From Burkholderiaceae bacterium (GTDB lineage Bacteria; Pseudomonadota; Gammaproteobacteria; Burkholderiales; Burkholderiaceae_C): a DNA stretch of 64,000 nt. A program made the translations under genes and the position numbers. Location: contig JAEUOU010000018.1 in the NCBI GenBank assembly GCA_016790575.1, forward strand, positions 19,196 through 83,195. The letters run 5' to 3'. The notes beneath the pieces are model-generated. The model was not told the DNA's origin, searched no databases, and saw only the letters and a program-made list of their open reading frames with translations. Of this stretch, positions 44,391-52,182 are shown one piece after another. How positions within the stretch are numbered: position 1 is the first letter of the stretch; each line of letters starts with the position of its first letter.

Positions 44391-45347
44391 GTGGACAGCC
44401 TGACGGACTGGTTCGGACAGGTGCAGCAGGCCGTGTTCGAGGCCGCAGTGCAACCGCTGGCACTGGCCGTTGGCGCGGCCAACCTGTTGCCGGATGCTTT
44501 TGAAGGCACAGGCTGGCTGCTGGTCGGCTTGTTGCAGATCGCGGTGATGCTGGCGGTGATCGGGCCGCTGGAGCGGCTCTGGCCGGTGGAGCCCATTGTC
44601 GACCGCGCGGCGGTGCGCGTGGATGTGATCTACACGCTGATCCACCGCCTCGGGTTGTTCAAACTGGTGATGTTTTTCACCGCCGAGAACTGGCTGGAGG
44701 CGGGCATTGGCGAGTTGCGCGCGCTGGGGCTGCCGACGTTTCACCTCGACCAGCTCATCCCCGGTGTGACCGACATCCCGCTGGTGGCCTTTCTGATCTA
44801 CCTGCTGGTGTTCGATTTTGCCAATTACTGGGTCCATCGGGCGCAGCACCAGTTCGAATGGTGGTGGGCCTTGCATTCGCTGCACCATTCGCAGCGCCAG
44901 ATGACGATGTGGTCCGACAACCGCAATCACCTGCTCGACGATGTGATCCGCGACCTGCTGTTTGTCACGCTGGCGATCCTCATCGGAGTCGGGCCTGGCC
45001 AGTTTGTCGCGCTGGTGGCGCTCAGCCAGTTGAGTGAGAGTTTCCAGCATGCCGACCTGAAGATATGGTTCGGGCGGGTCGGCGAGCGGCTGTGGGTAAG
45101 TCCGCGCTTTCACCGTTTGCATCACAGCATCGGCATCGGGCATGAGAGCGCCGGAAAGGGGACTCTCGGAGGCTTTAACTTCGGCGTGCTCCTGCCCTGG
45201 TGGGACATGGTGTTTGGCACCGCCAATTTCGAGCGTCGCTTCGACCCTACCGGCGTGCGCGACCAGGTGGAGCAGGGGCGTGACTACGGACGCGGATTCT
45301 GGTCGCAGCAGCTCCAGGGCTTGCGCCGGCTGGTCGGCCGGGCATGA
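44391..45347 (+). CDS. Sterol desaturase/fatty acid hydroxylase family protein
   Basis: This 318-aa inner-membrane protein starts at GTG and has about five hydrophobic segments. The di-iron histidine motifs appear in family order: HRAQH near residue 152, HSLHH near 165 and HRLHH near 244. It would introduce a hydroxyl or double bond into a lipid using oxygen; the substrate is unknown. It starts 4 nt after the deacetylase stop, so the propeller, deacetylase and hydroxylase genes form a unit, perhaps for envelope modification. Confidence 0.83.
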   Translation: MDSLTDWFGQVQQAVFEAAVQPLALAVGAANLLPDAFEGTGWLLVGLLQIAVMLAVIGPLERLWPVEPIVDRAAVRVDVIYTLIHRLGLFKLVMFFTAENWLEAGIGELRALGLPTFHLDQLIPGVTDIPLVAFLIYLLVFDFANYWVHRAQHQFEWWWALHSLHHSQRQMTMWSDNRNHLLDDVIRDLLFVTLAILIGVGPGQFVALVALSQLSESFQHADLKIWFGRVGERLWVSPRFHRLHHSIGIGHESAGKGTLGGFNFGVLLPWWDMVFGTANFERRFDPTGVRDQVEQGRDYGRGFWSQQLQGLRRLVGRA

Positions 45348-45376
45348 TTCGGCAGCCCGCCCGTGCGCCAGGCGCC

Positions 45377-45404
45377 TTGACCGGCGTCAACCGGGCGCTA
45401 TGCT
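45377..45404 (+). promoter_or_regulatory. Sigma70-type promoter for the EI24 gene
   Basis: TTGACC at 45377-45382, a 16-bp spacer and TATGCT at 45399-45404 are followed by the ATG at 45411. A start point 6-7 nt after the -10 box would coincide with the ATG, implying a leaderless or almost leaderless transcript. No Shine-Dalgarno sequence is present. Confidence 0.45.
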
Positions 45405-45410
45405 TGCGCC

Positions 45411-46304
45411 ATGTTGCCGCTCATTGATGCCTTCTGGCGTGCCGCCGCTTATTGCCTGCATCCGCGGGTCATTGCGCTGTCGGTCCTGCCGCTGCTGATC
45501 CTGGTTGTTCTCAGCCTGGGTCTCGGATACCTGTGGTGGACACCCGCGGTGGACTGGGTTCGCCACGCGCTGGACGCCAGTACCACCATGACTCGCCTGG
45601 CCGTGTGGGTCGAAACGCTGGGGGTGCCGAACCTGCGCGCGGCACTGGCGCCGCTGCTGGTGATTCTCGCCGTTACCCCGGTGGTCGTGCTCGCTTCGCT
45701 GTTGCTGGTGGCTGTCCTGATGATGCCGGCGCTGGTGCGTCTGGTGGGCGAACGGCGCTTTCCCGATCTGGAGCGCAAACACGGCGCGTCGCTGCTGTTC
45801 AGTGTGGTGTGGTCGCTCGGTTCGCTGGTCCTGGCGGTGGTTGCGCTGGCGGTGTCGCTGCCGCTGTGGCTGGTGCCACCGCTGATTCTGGTGTTGCCAC
45901 CCCTCATCTGGGGGTGGCTCACGTACCGTGTCATGACCTTTGACGCGCTGGCCGAATATGCCAGCGCCGACGAGCGGGCCGAGGTGTTTCGCCGGCACCG
46001 GGGGCCTTTGCTGGTGATGGGCATCATCTCGGGCTTTCTGGGGGCGGTGCCGAGTGTGGTATGGGCCTCCGGCGCCCTGTTTGCGGCCTTGTTCCTGGTT
46101 CTGGTGCCGGTCGCGATCTGGATCTACACCCTGGTTTTCGCGTTTTCGTCGCTGTGGTTTGCCCATTTTGCTCTGGCGGCATTGTCCCGCTTGCGTGCCG
46201 AGGCGGCGCCGGTGGCGGCCGTTGCCCCTGTGACACCGGTGTTGGCCGCAGACCCACTACCATTGCCGGATGAACCAGCCAAACTTCCCGCACCGGGCGC
46301 CTGA
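45411..46304 (+). CDS. EI24 domain (CysZ-like) membrane protein
   Basis: This 297-aa inner-membrane protein has four or more long hydrophobic segments, with the EI24 pattern DAFWRAAAYCLHPRVIALSVLPLLI at the start and LTYRVMTFDALAEYASADER in a cytoplasmic loop. The tail is alanine/proline rich. CysZ, the best-known relative, imports sulfate, but Burkholderiales EI24 proteins are longer and the substrate is not established. The gene overlaps the next one by 35 bp. Confidence 0.8.
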   Translation: MLPLIDAFWRAAAYCLHPRVIALSVLPLLILVVLSLGLGYLWWTPAVDWVRHALDASTTMTRLAVWVETLGVPNLRAALAPLLVILAVTPVVVLASLLLVAVLMMPALVRLVGERRFPDLERKHGASLLFSVVWSLGSLVLAVVALAVSLPLWLVPPLILVLPPLIWGWLTYRVMTFDALAEYASADERAEVFRRHRGPLLVMGIISGFLGAVPSVVWASGALFAALFLVLVPVAIWIYTLVFAFSSLWFAHFALAALSRLRAEAAPVAAVAPVTPVLAADPLPLPDEPAKLPAPGA

Positions 46305-47154
46305 ACCCCTGGCGTTCGGACTCATCGTCATCGGTGACGAGATACTTTCCGGCAAACGGGCCGACAAACACCTGTCGAAGGTGACCGAGCTGCTGGCCGC
46401 GCGCGGCGCCGGTCTGGCCTGGGCGGAGTATGTCGGAGATGAGCCGCGGCGCATCACCCGGGTCTTGCAGCGGGCTTTCGATTCCGGGGACATCGTTTTT
46501 TCGACCGGGGGCATCGGGGCCACTCCTGACGACCATACCCGGCAATGTGCCGCCGCAGCGCTGGGGGTGGAACTGCAGCTGCACCCGCAGGCCAAGGCGC
46601 TGATCGAAGAGCGCATGCGGACGCTGGCACGCGAGCAGGGCAAGGTCTACTACCCCGAGCGGCCGGGCCATATCCATCGACTCAATATGGGCGTGTTCCC
46701 CCTCGGGGCGCAGATCATTCCGAATCCGTACAACCAGATCCCGGGTTTCAGCTGTTACCCGCCGCCTTTGGATGGATCAGATCAGGCCGCAGCGGCGCCG
46801 GCGTGTCCGGGCATTCACTTTGTTCCCGGCTTTCCGGTGATGGCCTGGCCGATGATCGAATGGGTGCTGGACCAGTTGCCGCCCCTGTGGTTCTCGCTGC
46901 TCAACCGTCAGGAGCGGTCCATCATCCTGTTTGATGCCATGGAGGCCACACTGACGCCGTTGATGTTGCAGATCGAGCGGGACCATCCCGGTGTCAAGGT
47001 CTTCAGTCTTCCCAGCGTGGACCATCCGGAGTGGGGTCGCCATGTGGAGCTTGGCGTCAAAGGGCAGGTGGAGGCTGTGGAGGCCGCCTACCGCGATCTC
47101 AAGGCGGGGTTGGCCCCCTTCACCACCCGTACAGGCCCCGAATTGGTGCGATAA
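46270..47154 (+). CDS. MoaB/Mog-domain protein (CinA amino-terminal type)
   Basis: This 294-aa protein has a molybdopterin-binding-like domain: FGLIVIGDEILSGKRADKHL at residues 16-35, the YVGDEP loop, then FSTGGIGATPDDHT. This is the domain seen in CinA and competence/damage-inducible proteins. The carboxy-terminal CinA deamidase domain is absent; instead there is a region with GIHFVPGFPVMAWPMIEWVL. The function is uncertain, perhaps nucleotide or cofactor repair. It overlaps the EI24 gene and is followed by the glnA control region. Confidence 0.82.
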   Translation: MNQPNFPHRAPEPLAFGLIVIGDEILSGKRADKHLSKVTELLAARGAGLAWAEYVGDEPRRITRVLQRAFDSGDIVFSTGGIGATPDDHTRQCAAAALGVELQLHPQAKALIEERMRTLAREQGKVYYPERPGHIHRLNMGVFPLGAQIIPNPYNQIPGFSCYPPPLDGSDQAAAAPACPGIHFVPGFPVMAWPMIEWVLDQLPPLWFSLLNRQERSIILFDAMEATLTPLMLQIERDHPGVKVFSLPSVDHPEWGRHVELGVKGQVEAVEAAYRDLKAGLAPFTTRTGPELVR

Positions 47155-47167
47155 ATTGAGCGCATTA

Positions 47168-47199
47168 TTTTGGTGCATTACGGATGCACCAAAATGGGT
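47168..47199. promoter_or_regulatory. Putative NtrC-binding enhancer before glnA
   Basis: TTTTGGTGCA at 47168-47177 and TGCACCAAAA at 47185-47194 form a perfect 10-bp inverted repeat with a 7-nt centre. The right part, TGCACCAAAATGGGT, resembles the NtrC consensus TGCACC-N5-GGTGCA. It lies about 110-140 bp upstream of a sigma54-type promoter, the distance expected for an enhancer. Confidence 0.55.
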
Positions 47200-47249
47200 T
47201 GCTTGCAAGCTGTCGGGCGGCTTGTTTTGTGCTGCAGCGACCTTGGGGC

Positions 47250-47343
47250 TGTGAATTCCGGGGCACAATCGGAAACATCGGGTTGTCATGTGTGCCGGCC
47301 TCGGTCTGGCACAAATTCTGCATCCAGTGACCCCGAATTCACA
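47250..47343. promoter_or_regulatory. Long-spaced inverted repeat around the glnA promoter
   Basis: TGTGAATTCCGGGG at 47250-47263 and CCCCGAATTCACA at 47331-47343 are reverse complements except for one extra C. The arms lie about 67 bp apart and enclose the sigma54-type promoter. This could be paired operators or an RNA or DNA structure. Confidence 0.5.
47307..47323 (+). promoter_or_regulatory. Sigma54-type -24/-12 promoter of glnA
   Basis: TGGCACAAATTCTGCAT has the invariant GG at 47308-47309 and GC at 47320-47321 separated by 10 bp and differs from the consensus TGGCAC-N5-TTGCA by one base. It lies about 53 bp before the glnA ATG. Together with the upstream NtrC-like site it indicates nitrogen control by NtrC. 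Confidence 0.7.
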
Positions 47344-47375
47344 TTCGATCAACCCCCGTCAACCAGGAGAATCTG

Positions 47376-48791
47376 ATGGCCAAGAGCGTCGCAGACGTCA
47401 TGAGCATGGTGAAAGAGAACGAAGTCAAGTTCGTTGACTTCCGCTTCACCGATACCCGCGGCAAGGAGCAGCACGTGACCGTGCCGGTCTCGCACTTCGA
47501 TGAAGAGAAATTCACCGATGGTCATGCCTTCGACGGTTCTTCCATCGCCGGCTGGAAAGGCATCGAAGCGTCCGACATGTTGCTGATGCCGGACCCCAAC
47601 ACCGCCAACATCGACCCGTTCTTCGAAGAATCCACGCTGATTCTGACCTGCGACGTGCTCGAACCCGGTGACGGCAAGGCCTATGACCGCGATCCGCGCT
47701 CCATTGCCCGCCGTGCCGAAGCCTACCTGAAGGCGTCCGGTCTGGGCGACACCGCCTACTTCGGACCGGAGCCCGAGTTCTTCATTTTCGACGGCGTTCG
47801 CTGGAGCAACGAACCTGGCAACACCTTCTACGCCATCGAAGAATACGAGGCCCCCTGGAACAGCGGCAAGCAGCTGGAAGGCGGCAACCGCGGTCACCGT
47901 CCGACAACAAAGGGTGGTTACTTCCCGGTCCCCCCGGTCGACAGCACCCACGACATGCGCGCCGAAATGGTGCTGATCCTCGAATCGCTGGGCATCCCGG
48001 TCGAGGTGTTCCACCATGAGGTTGCTGGCGCTGGCCAGAACGAAATCGGTACCAAGTTCAGCACGCTGGTCGAGCGCGCCGACTGGACACAGATGCTGAA
48101 ATATGTCGTCTGGAACGTTGCCAACGCCTATGGCAAGACCGCGACCTTCATGCCCAAGCCCTACGCCGGTGACAACGGATCGGGCATGCACGTGCACCAG
48201 TCCATCTGGAAGGACGGCAAGAACCTGTTTGCGGGCAACGGCTACGCCGGCCTGAGCGATTTCGCCATCTACTACATCGGCGGCATCATCAAGCACGCCC
48301 GCGCCTTGAACGCCATCACCAACCCGACCACCAACAGCTACAAGCGCCTGGTACCGCACTTCGAAGCTCCGGTGAAACTGGCCTATTCCAGCCGCAACCG
48401 CTCGGCCTCCATCCGTATCCCGCACGTGGCCTCGGACAAAGCTCGCCGTATCGAGGCGCGTTTCCCGGATCCGATGGCCAATCCGTACCTTTGCTTCTCG
48501 GCATTGATGATGGCGGGCCTGGACGGGGTGGAAAACAAGATCCACCCGGGCGAAGCCGCTACCAAAGACCTCTACCACCTGCCCCCGGAAGAGGACAAGC
48601 TGGTGCCTACCGTGTGCCACAGCCTGGACCAGGCGCTGGAGCATCTGGACAAGGACCGCGCCTTCCTGACCAAGGGTGGCGTGTTCACCGACTCCATGCT
48701 CGATGCCTACATCGAGCTGAAGTCGAACGAAGTGACGCGCTTCCGCATGGCGGTGCACCCGGTCGAGTACGACATGTACTATTCGCTGTAA
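47376..48791 (+). CDS. glnA: Glutamine synthetase type I
   Basis: This 471-aa dodecameric enzyme makes glutamine from glutamate, ammonia and ATP, the main entry of ammonium. Typical blocks are [66 protein letters not shown] and the adenylylation-site region [10 protein letters not shown], whose Tyr would be modified by GlnE. Length and start are standard, with AGGAG upstream. A sigma54-type promoter and NtrC-like site precede it, and a strong terminator follows. Confidence 0.97.
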   Translation: MAKSVADVMSMVKENEVKFVDFRFTDTRGKEQHVTVPVSHFDEEKFTDGHAFDGSSIAGWKGIEASDMLLMPDPNTANIDPFFEESTLILTCDVLEPGDGKAYDRDPRSIARRAEAYLKASGLGDTAYFGPEPEFFIFDGVRWSNEPGNTFYAIEEYEAPWNSGKQLEGGNRGHRPTTKGGYFPVPPVDSTHDMRAEMVLILESLGIPVEVFHHEVAGAGQNEIGTKFSTLVERADWTQMLKYVVWNVANAYGKTATFMPKPYAGDNGSGMHVHQSIWKDGKNLFAGNGYAGLSDFAIYYIGGIIKHARALNAITNPTTNSYKRLVPHFEAPVKLAYSSRNRSASIRIPHVASDKARRIEARFPDPMANPYLCFSALMMAGLDGVENKIHPGEAATKDLYHLPPEEDKLVPTVCHSLDQALEHLDKDRAFLTKGGVFTDSMLDAYIELKSNEVTRFRMAVHPVEYDMYYSL

Positions 48792-48809
48792 ATACCTGTC
48801 GGGTTTCAG

Positions 48810-48839
48810 AAAAAAGGACGGCATGGCCGTCCTTTTTTT
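48810..48839 (+). terminator. Rho-independent terminator after glnA
   Basis: AAAAAAGGACGGC, an ATG loop and GCCGTCC followed by seven T form a long perfect stem. The A-run on the left makes it potentially bidirectional. It separates glnA from the glnLG unit. Confidence 0.92.
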
Positions 48840-48929
48840 CTGGGCTTTCCGGGGCGTTTGCCGTGTGGTTTGCCGACTTTGCCCCATACTTGCGCTTTTC
48901 ACCGGTCTGAAACCGCCTCAATTTCCGTC

Positions 48930-49493
48930 ATGTTGATCGTCCGAATCCTGCGACTTGCCGTTCTTGCCGCCACGGTCGGCGGGGGGCTGCCCGCGCTGGC
49001 GCAGGGCGGGATCTACAAGTGTCCCGGCAACGAATACACCGATCGGGTCAAGCCCGACGAGGCGCGCGCGCGCGGATGCCAGCTCATCGAAGGCACCGCA
49101 GTAACGATCATTCCGGCGGCCCGGCCCGCCACCGGCAACGGCTCGGCCAGTGCGTCGCGTCCCGCCGCCGCGCCGTCGAGCGGCCCGCGGGTCGACACCA
49201 ACGAGCAGCGTGCCCGCGACGCCGATGCCCGCGCCATTCTGGAGGCCGAGTTGCGCAAGGCCGAAAGTCGTCGGGCAGAGATCGCCCGCGAATACAACAA
49301 CGGCGAGCCGGAAAAACAGGGCGCCGAGTTCAGGAATCACCAGAAATACATTGAACGGGTGGCTGAGCTGAAAGCCGGTATTGCCCGTCTGGACAGCGAC
49401 ATCACCGGATTGAAGCGCGAACTGTCCCGCCTGCCGGGTGGTGCGCCCCCCGCGGCCAGTGCCTCAGCCCCGGCGGCTGCAGCGAGCCGATGA
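48930..49493 (+). CDS. Exported DUF4124-like protein between glnA and glnL
   Basis: This 187-aa protein has a signal peptide (ILRLAVLAATVGGGLPALA) and then GGIYKCPGNEYTDRVKPDEARARGC, the short DUF4124 beta-hairpin with two Cys. A long, charged, coiled-coil-like helix follows (ILEAELRKAESRRAEIARE through LKAGIARLDSDITGLKREL). It should be periplasmic. The function is unknown and no link to nitrogen control is evident, but it overlaps glnL by ATGA, so its expression is coupled to the regulators. Confidence 0.78.
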   Translation: MLIVRILRLAVLAATVGGGLPALAQGGIYKCPGNEYTDRVKPDEARARGCQLIEGTAVTIIPAARPATGNGSASASRPAAAPSSGPRVDTNEQRARDADARAILEAELRKAESRRAEIAREYNNGEPEKQGAEFRNHQKYIERVAELKAGIARLDSDITGLKRELSRLPGGAPPAASASAPAAAASR

Positions 49494-50587
49494 GTGCCAG
49501 CGGCCCCGCCGGCCGCAACGGCGCCGAAGCCTCGGGCGCGGACCGGTTCGCCGCGCTGGATTTGCTGGCGACGCTGGTTGCCGTCGTTCGCACGGATGGC
49601 AGTGTCCTGTTTGCCAATTCGGCCCTCGAAGACGCCATTGGCCAGTCCCGCCGCAGTATCCAGGGCGCGTCAGCCCCCTCATTTTTCCAGGAGCCGATGG
49701 TTTTGCGCAGTGCCCTCGAAGGGGCGAAGGGCAATGAGTTTGCCGCCCTGCGCTACGACGCGCGGCTGATTCGCAACCAGTTTGACCCACTGCCCGTGCA
49801 TGTGATCGTCGCCCAGACCGAGCGGGCCGACGAAATCGTGATCGAGCTGCTGCCGCTGGAAGCCCAGACCCGGCAAGGCCGCGAGGAGCGGCTGATCGAC
49901 CAGGCGCAGGCCAACAAGGAACTGATCCGCAATCTTGCCCATGAAATCAAGAATCCCCTGGGCGGCATCCGGGGGGCTGCGCAGTTGCTCGAAATGGAGA
50001 TCGATTCCTCGGAGTTGCGCGAATACACCCAGGTCATCATTCACGAGGCGGATCGTCTGCAGAGCCTGGTCGATCGCCTGCTGGCGCCCCATCGCAAACC
50101 CCATGTGGTGGGTGACGTGAACGTTCACGAGGTGTTCGAGCGCGTGCGCTCGCTGATCCTGGCCGAATTCCCGCGCGGCCTGACCGTCGTGCGTGACTAC
50201 GACACCTCGATCCCCGAGTTCCGCGGCGACCGCGAGCAGCTGATCCAGGCCGTGCTCAACATCACCCACAATGCGGCCCAGGCCCTGGCCGACGCGATCG
50301 CGGAGGGCACCGCCAAAATCACTTTTCGCACCCGGATTGCGCGGCAGGTCACTTTCGGCAAAAAGCGATATCGTCTGGCACTGGAATTGCATGTCATCGA
50401 CAACGGGCCCGGTGTACCGGACTCGATCAGGGATCGGATCTTCTACCCGCTGGTTTCCGGGCGGGACGGTGGCTCCGGTCTGGGCCTGACGCTGGCACAG
50501 ACTTTTGTGCAGCAGCATCAGGGATTGATCGAGTGCGACAGCGTGCCCGGAAGAACGGACTTCAAGATCTTGATTCCGTTGCCCTGA
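49490..50587 (+). CDS. glnL: Nitrogen sensor histidine kinase NtrB
   Basis: This 365-aa soluble two-component kinase has a PAS domain at about residues 20-115 (LDLLATLVAVVRTDGSVLFANSALE) and the H-box LAHEIKNPLGGIRGAAQL with the phosphorylated His near residue 150. The ATP-binding N box is NITHNAAQAL, with DNGPGVP and GGSGLGLTLAQ as the G boxes. It phosphorylates NtrC under nitrogen limitation, and PII proteins switch it to phosphatase. It starts inside the previous stop codon. Confidence 0.93.
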   Translation: MSASGPAGRNGAEASGADRFAALDLLATLVAVVRTDGSVLFANSALEDAIGQSRRSIQGASAPSFFQEPMVLRSALEGAKGNEFAALRYDARLIRNQFDPLPVHVIVAQTERADEIVIELLPLEAQTRQGREERLIDQAQANKELIRNLAHEIKNPLGGIRGAAQLLEMEIDSSELREYTQVIIHEADRLQSLVDRLLAPHRKPHVVGDVNVHEVFERVRSLILAEFPRGLTVVRDYDTSIPEFRGDREQLIQAVLNITHNAAQALADAIAEGTAKITFRTRIARQVTFGKKRYRLALELHVIDNGPGVPDSIRDRIFYPLVSGRDGGSGLGLTLAQTFVQQHQGLIECDSVPGRTDFKILIPLP

Positions 50588-50624
50588 TGTCTTTGCGGGC
50601 CACTGTGCCGGGAACCAGAAAACC

Positions 50625-52151
50625 ATGAAGCCGATCTGGATCGTTGACGATGACCAATCCATCCGCTTCGTGCTGGAAAAAGCGCTGTCGCGGGAAAACC
50701 TCCCGACCCGCAGTTTCTCCAATGCGCGCGATGTGTTGCAGGCGCTGGAGGCCGGGTCCGGCGAAGAGGGGCCACAGGTACTTGTCAGCGACATCCGGAT
50801 GCCCGGGGGTTCGGGCCTGGACTTGCTGACCAAAGTCAAAGACCGGTATCCTGGCCTGCCCGTCATCATCATGACGGCCTTTTCCGATCTGGACAGCGCC
50901 GTTTCGGCCTTTCAGGGGGGCGCCTTCGAATACCTGCCCAAGCCGTTCGATCTGCCCAAGGCGGTCGAGCTGATCCGCCGCGCCGTCGACGAAAGCCTGC
51001 GTGAAGAAGTCGCTGAAGAGCGCATGACGGCCACACCCGAAATGCTGGGGCAGGCACCGGCCATGCAGGACGTGTTTCGCGCGATTGGCAGGCTCAGCCA
51101 GAGCAATGTGACGGTCCTGATCACCGGGGAGTCGGGCTCGGGCAAAGAGCTCGTGGCAAGAGCGCTGCACAAGCACTCGCCGCGCGCCAACGGCCCGTTT
51201 GTGGCCATCAATACCGCAGCCATCCCCAAAGATCTGCTCGAGTCCGAATTGTTCGGCCACGAACGCGGTGCCTTCACCGGTGCACAGACCATGCGGCGCG
51301 GGCGATTCGAGCAGGCCGACGGCGGAACCCTGTTTCTGGATGAAATCGGTGACATGCCTTTTGATCTTCAGACCCGCCTGCTGCGAGTTCTGAGTGACGG
51401 ACATTTCTACCGTGTCGGCGGACACAGCGCGGTCAAGGCCAATGTGCGCGTGATCGCGGCGACCCACCAGAACCTGGAGCAGCGTGTGAAGGAGGGGGGG
51501 TTTCGCGAGGACCTGTTCCACCGCCTGAACGTGATCCGCCTGCGTCTGCCGGCGCTGCGCGAGCGTCGTGAGGACATTCCCATGCTGGCCCGGCATTTCC
51601 TGCAGCAAAGCGGGCGCCAGCTCGGTGTCGAACCCAAGCGTATTGCCGACGAAGCCCTGACAGCGCTGGCTGCCTTCGCCTTTCCGGGAAACGTCCGCCA
51701 GCTGGAGAACATCTGCCACTGGCTGACTGTCATGGCGCCAGCCCAGATGATCGAAGCCAAGGACCTGCCGCCGGAGGTTCTGGGCGCCGATGGCGTTGAA
51801 TCGCCCTCGCCAGTTCCCGCACCCGCCACAGTCAACGCGGCGACTGCCGTGGCCCCACGTTCCGATGCCTCGTTCGGCGGACCGGGCGAGAGCCCCGTGG
51901 CAGGGTCTGCCGGGCACGACACCCCGTTGGCGCCCGAATCCGCCTGGGAGGCCGGGCTGGAGGCAGATGCGCGTGCGTTGCTGGATGCCGGGCGCAATGA
52001 CGTGTGGGATGCCTTGACGCGGCGTTTCGAGTCGCGCCTGATCCAGACCGCCCTGGCCAATACCCGCGGACGGCGCATCGAAGCCGCCAACCGCCTGGGC
52101 ATCGGGCGCAACACCATCACCCGCAAGATTCACGAATTGGGTCTGGAGTAG
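50625..52151 (+). CDS. glnG: Nitrogen regulator NtrC, sigma54 activator
   Basis: This 508-aa protein has an amino-terminal receiver with VDDDQS and the phosphorylated Asp in VLVSDIRMPG. The AAA+ domain shows Walker A GESGSGKE, ESELFGHERGAFTGA with the sigma54-contact loop, and Walker B GGTLFLDEIGDMP. An alanine/proline linker leads to a Fis-type HTH (RIEAANRLGIGRNTITRKIHELGLE). It activates sigma54 promoters such as the one proposed for glnA. It follows glnL by 37 nt. Confidence 0.95.
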   Translation: MKPIWIVDDDQSIRFVLEKALSRENLPTRSFSNARDVLQALEAGSGEEGPQVLVSDIRMPGGSGLDLLTKVKDRYPGLPVIIMTAFSDLDSAVSAFQGGAFEYLPKPFDLPKAVELIRRAVDESLREEVAEERMTATPEMLGQAPAMQDVFRAIGRLSQSNVTVLITGESGSGKELVARALHKHSPRANGPFVAINTAAIPKDLLESELFGHERGAFTGAQTMRRGRFEQADGGTLFLDEIGDMPFDLQTRLLRVLSDGHFYRVGGHSAVKANVRVIAATHQNLEQRVKEGGFREDLFHRLNVIRLRLPALRERREDIPMLARHFLQQSGRQLGVEPKRIADEALTALAAFAFPGNVRQLENICHWLTVMAPAQMIEAKDLPPEVLGADGVESPSPVPAPATVNAATAVAPRSDASFGGPGESPVAGSAGHDTPLAPESAWEAGLEADARALLDAGRNDVWDALTRRFESRLIQTALANTRGRRIEAANRLGIGRNTITRKIHELGLE

Positions 52152-52182
52152 CCCGGCCACACCGGCGACTCCGCGCGGGCGC

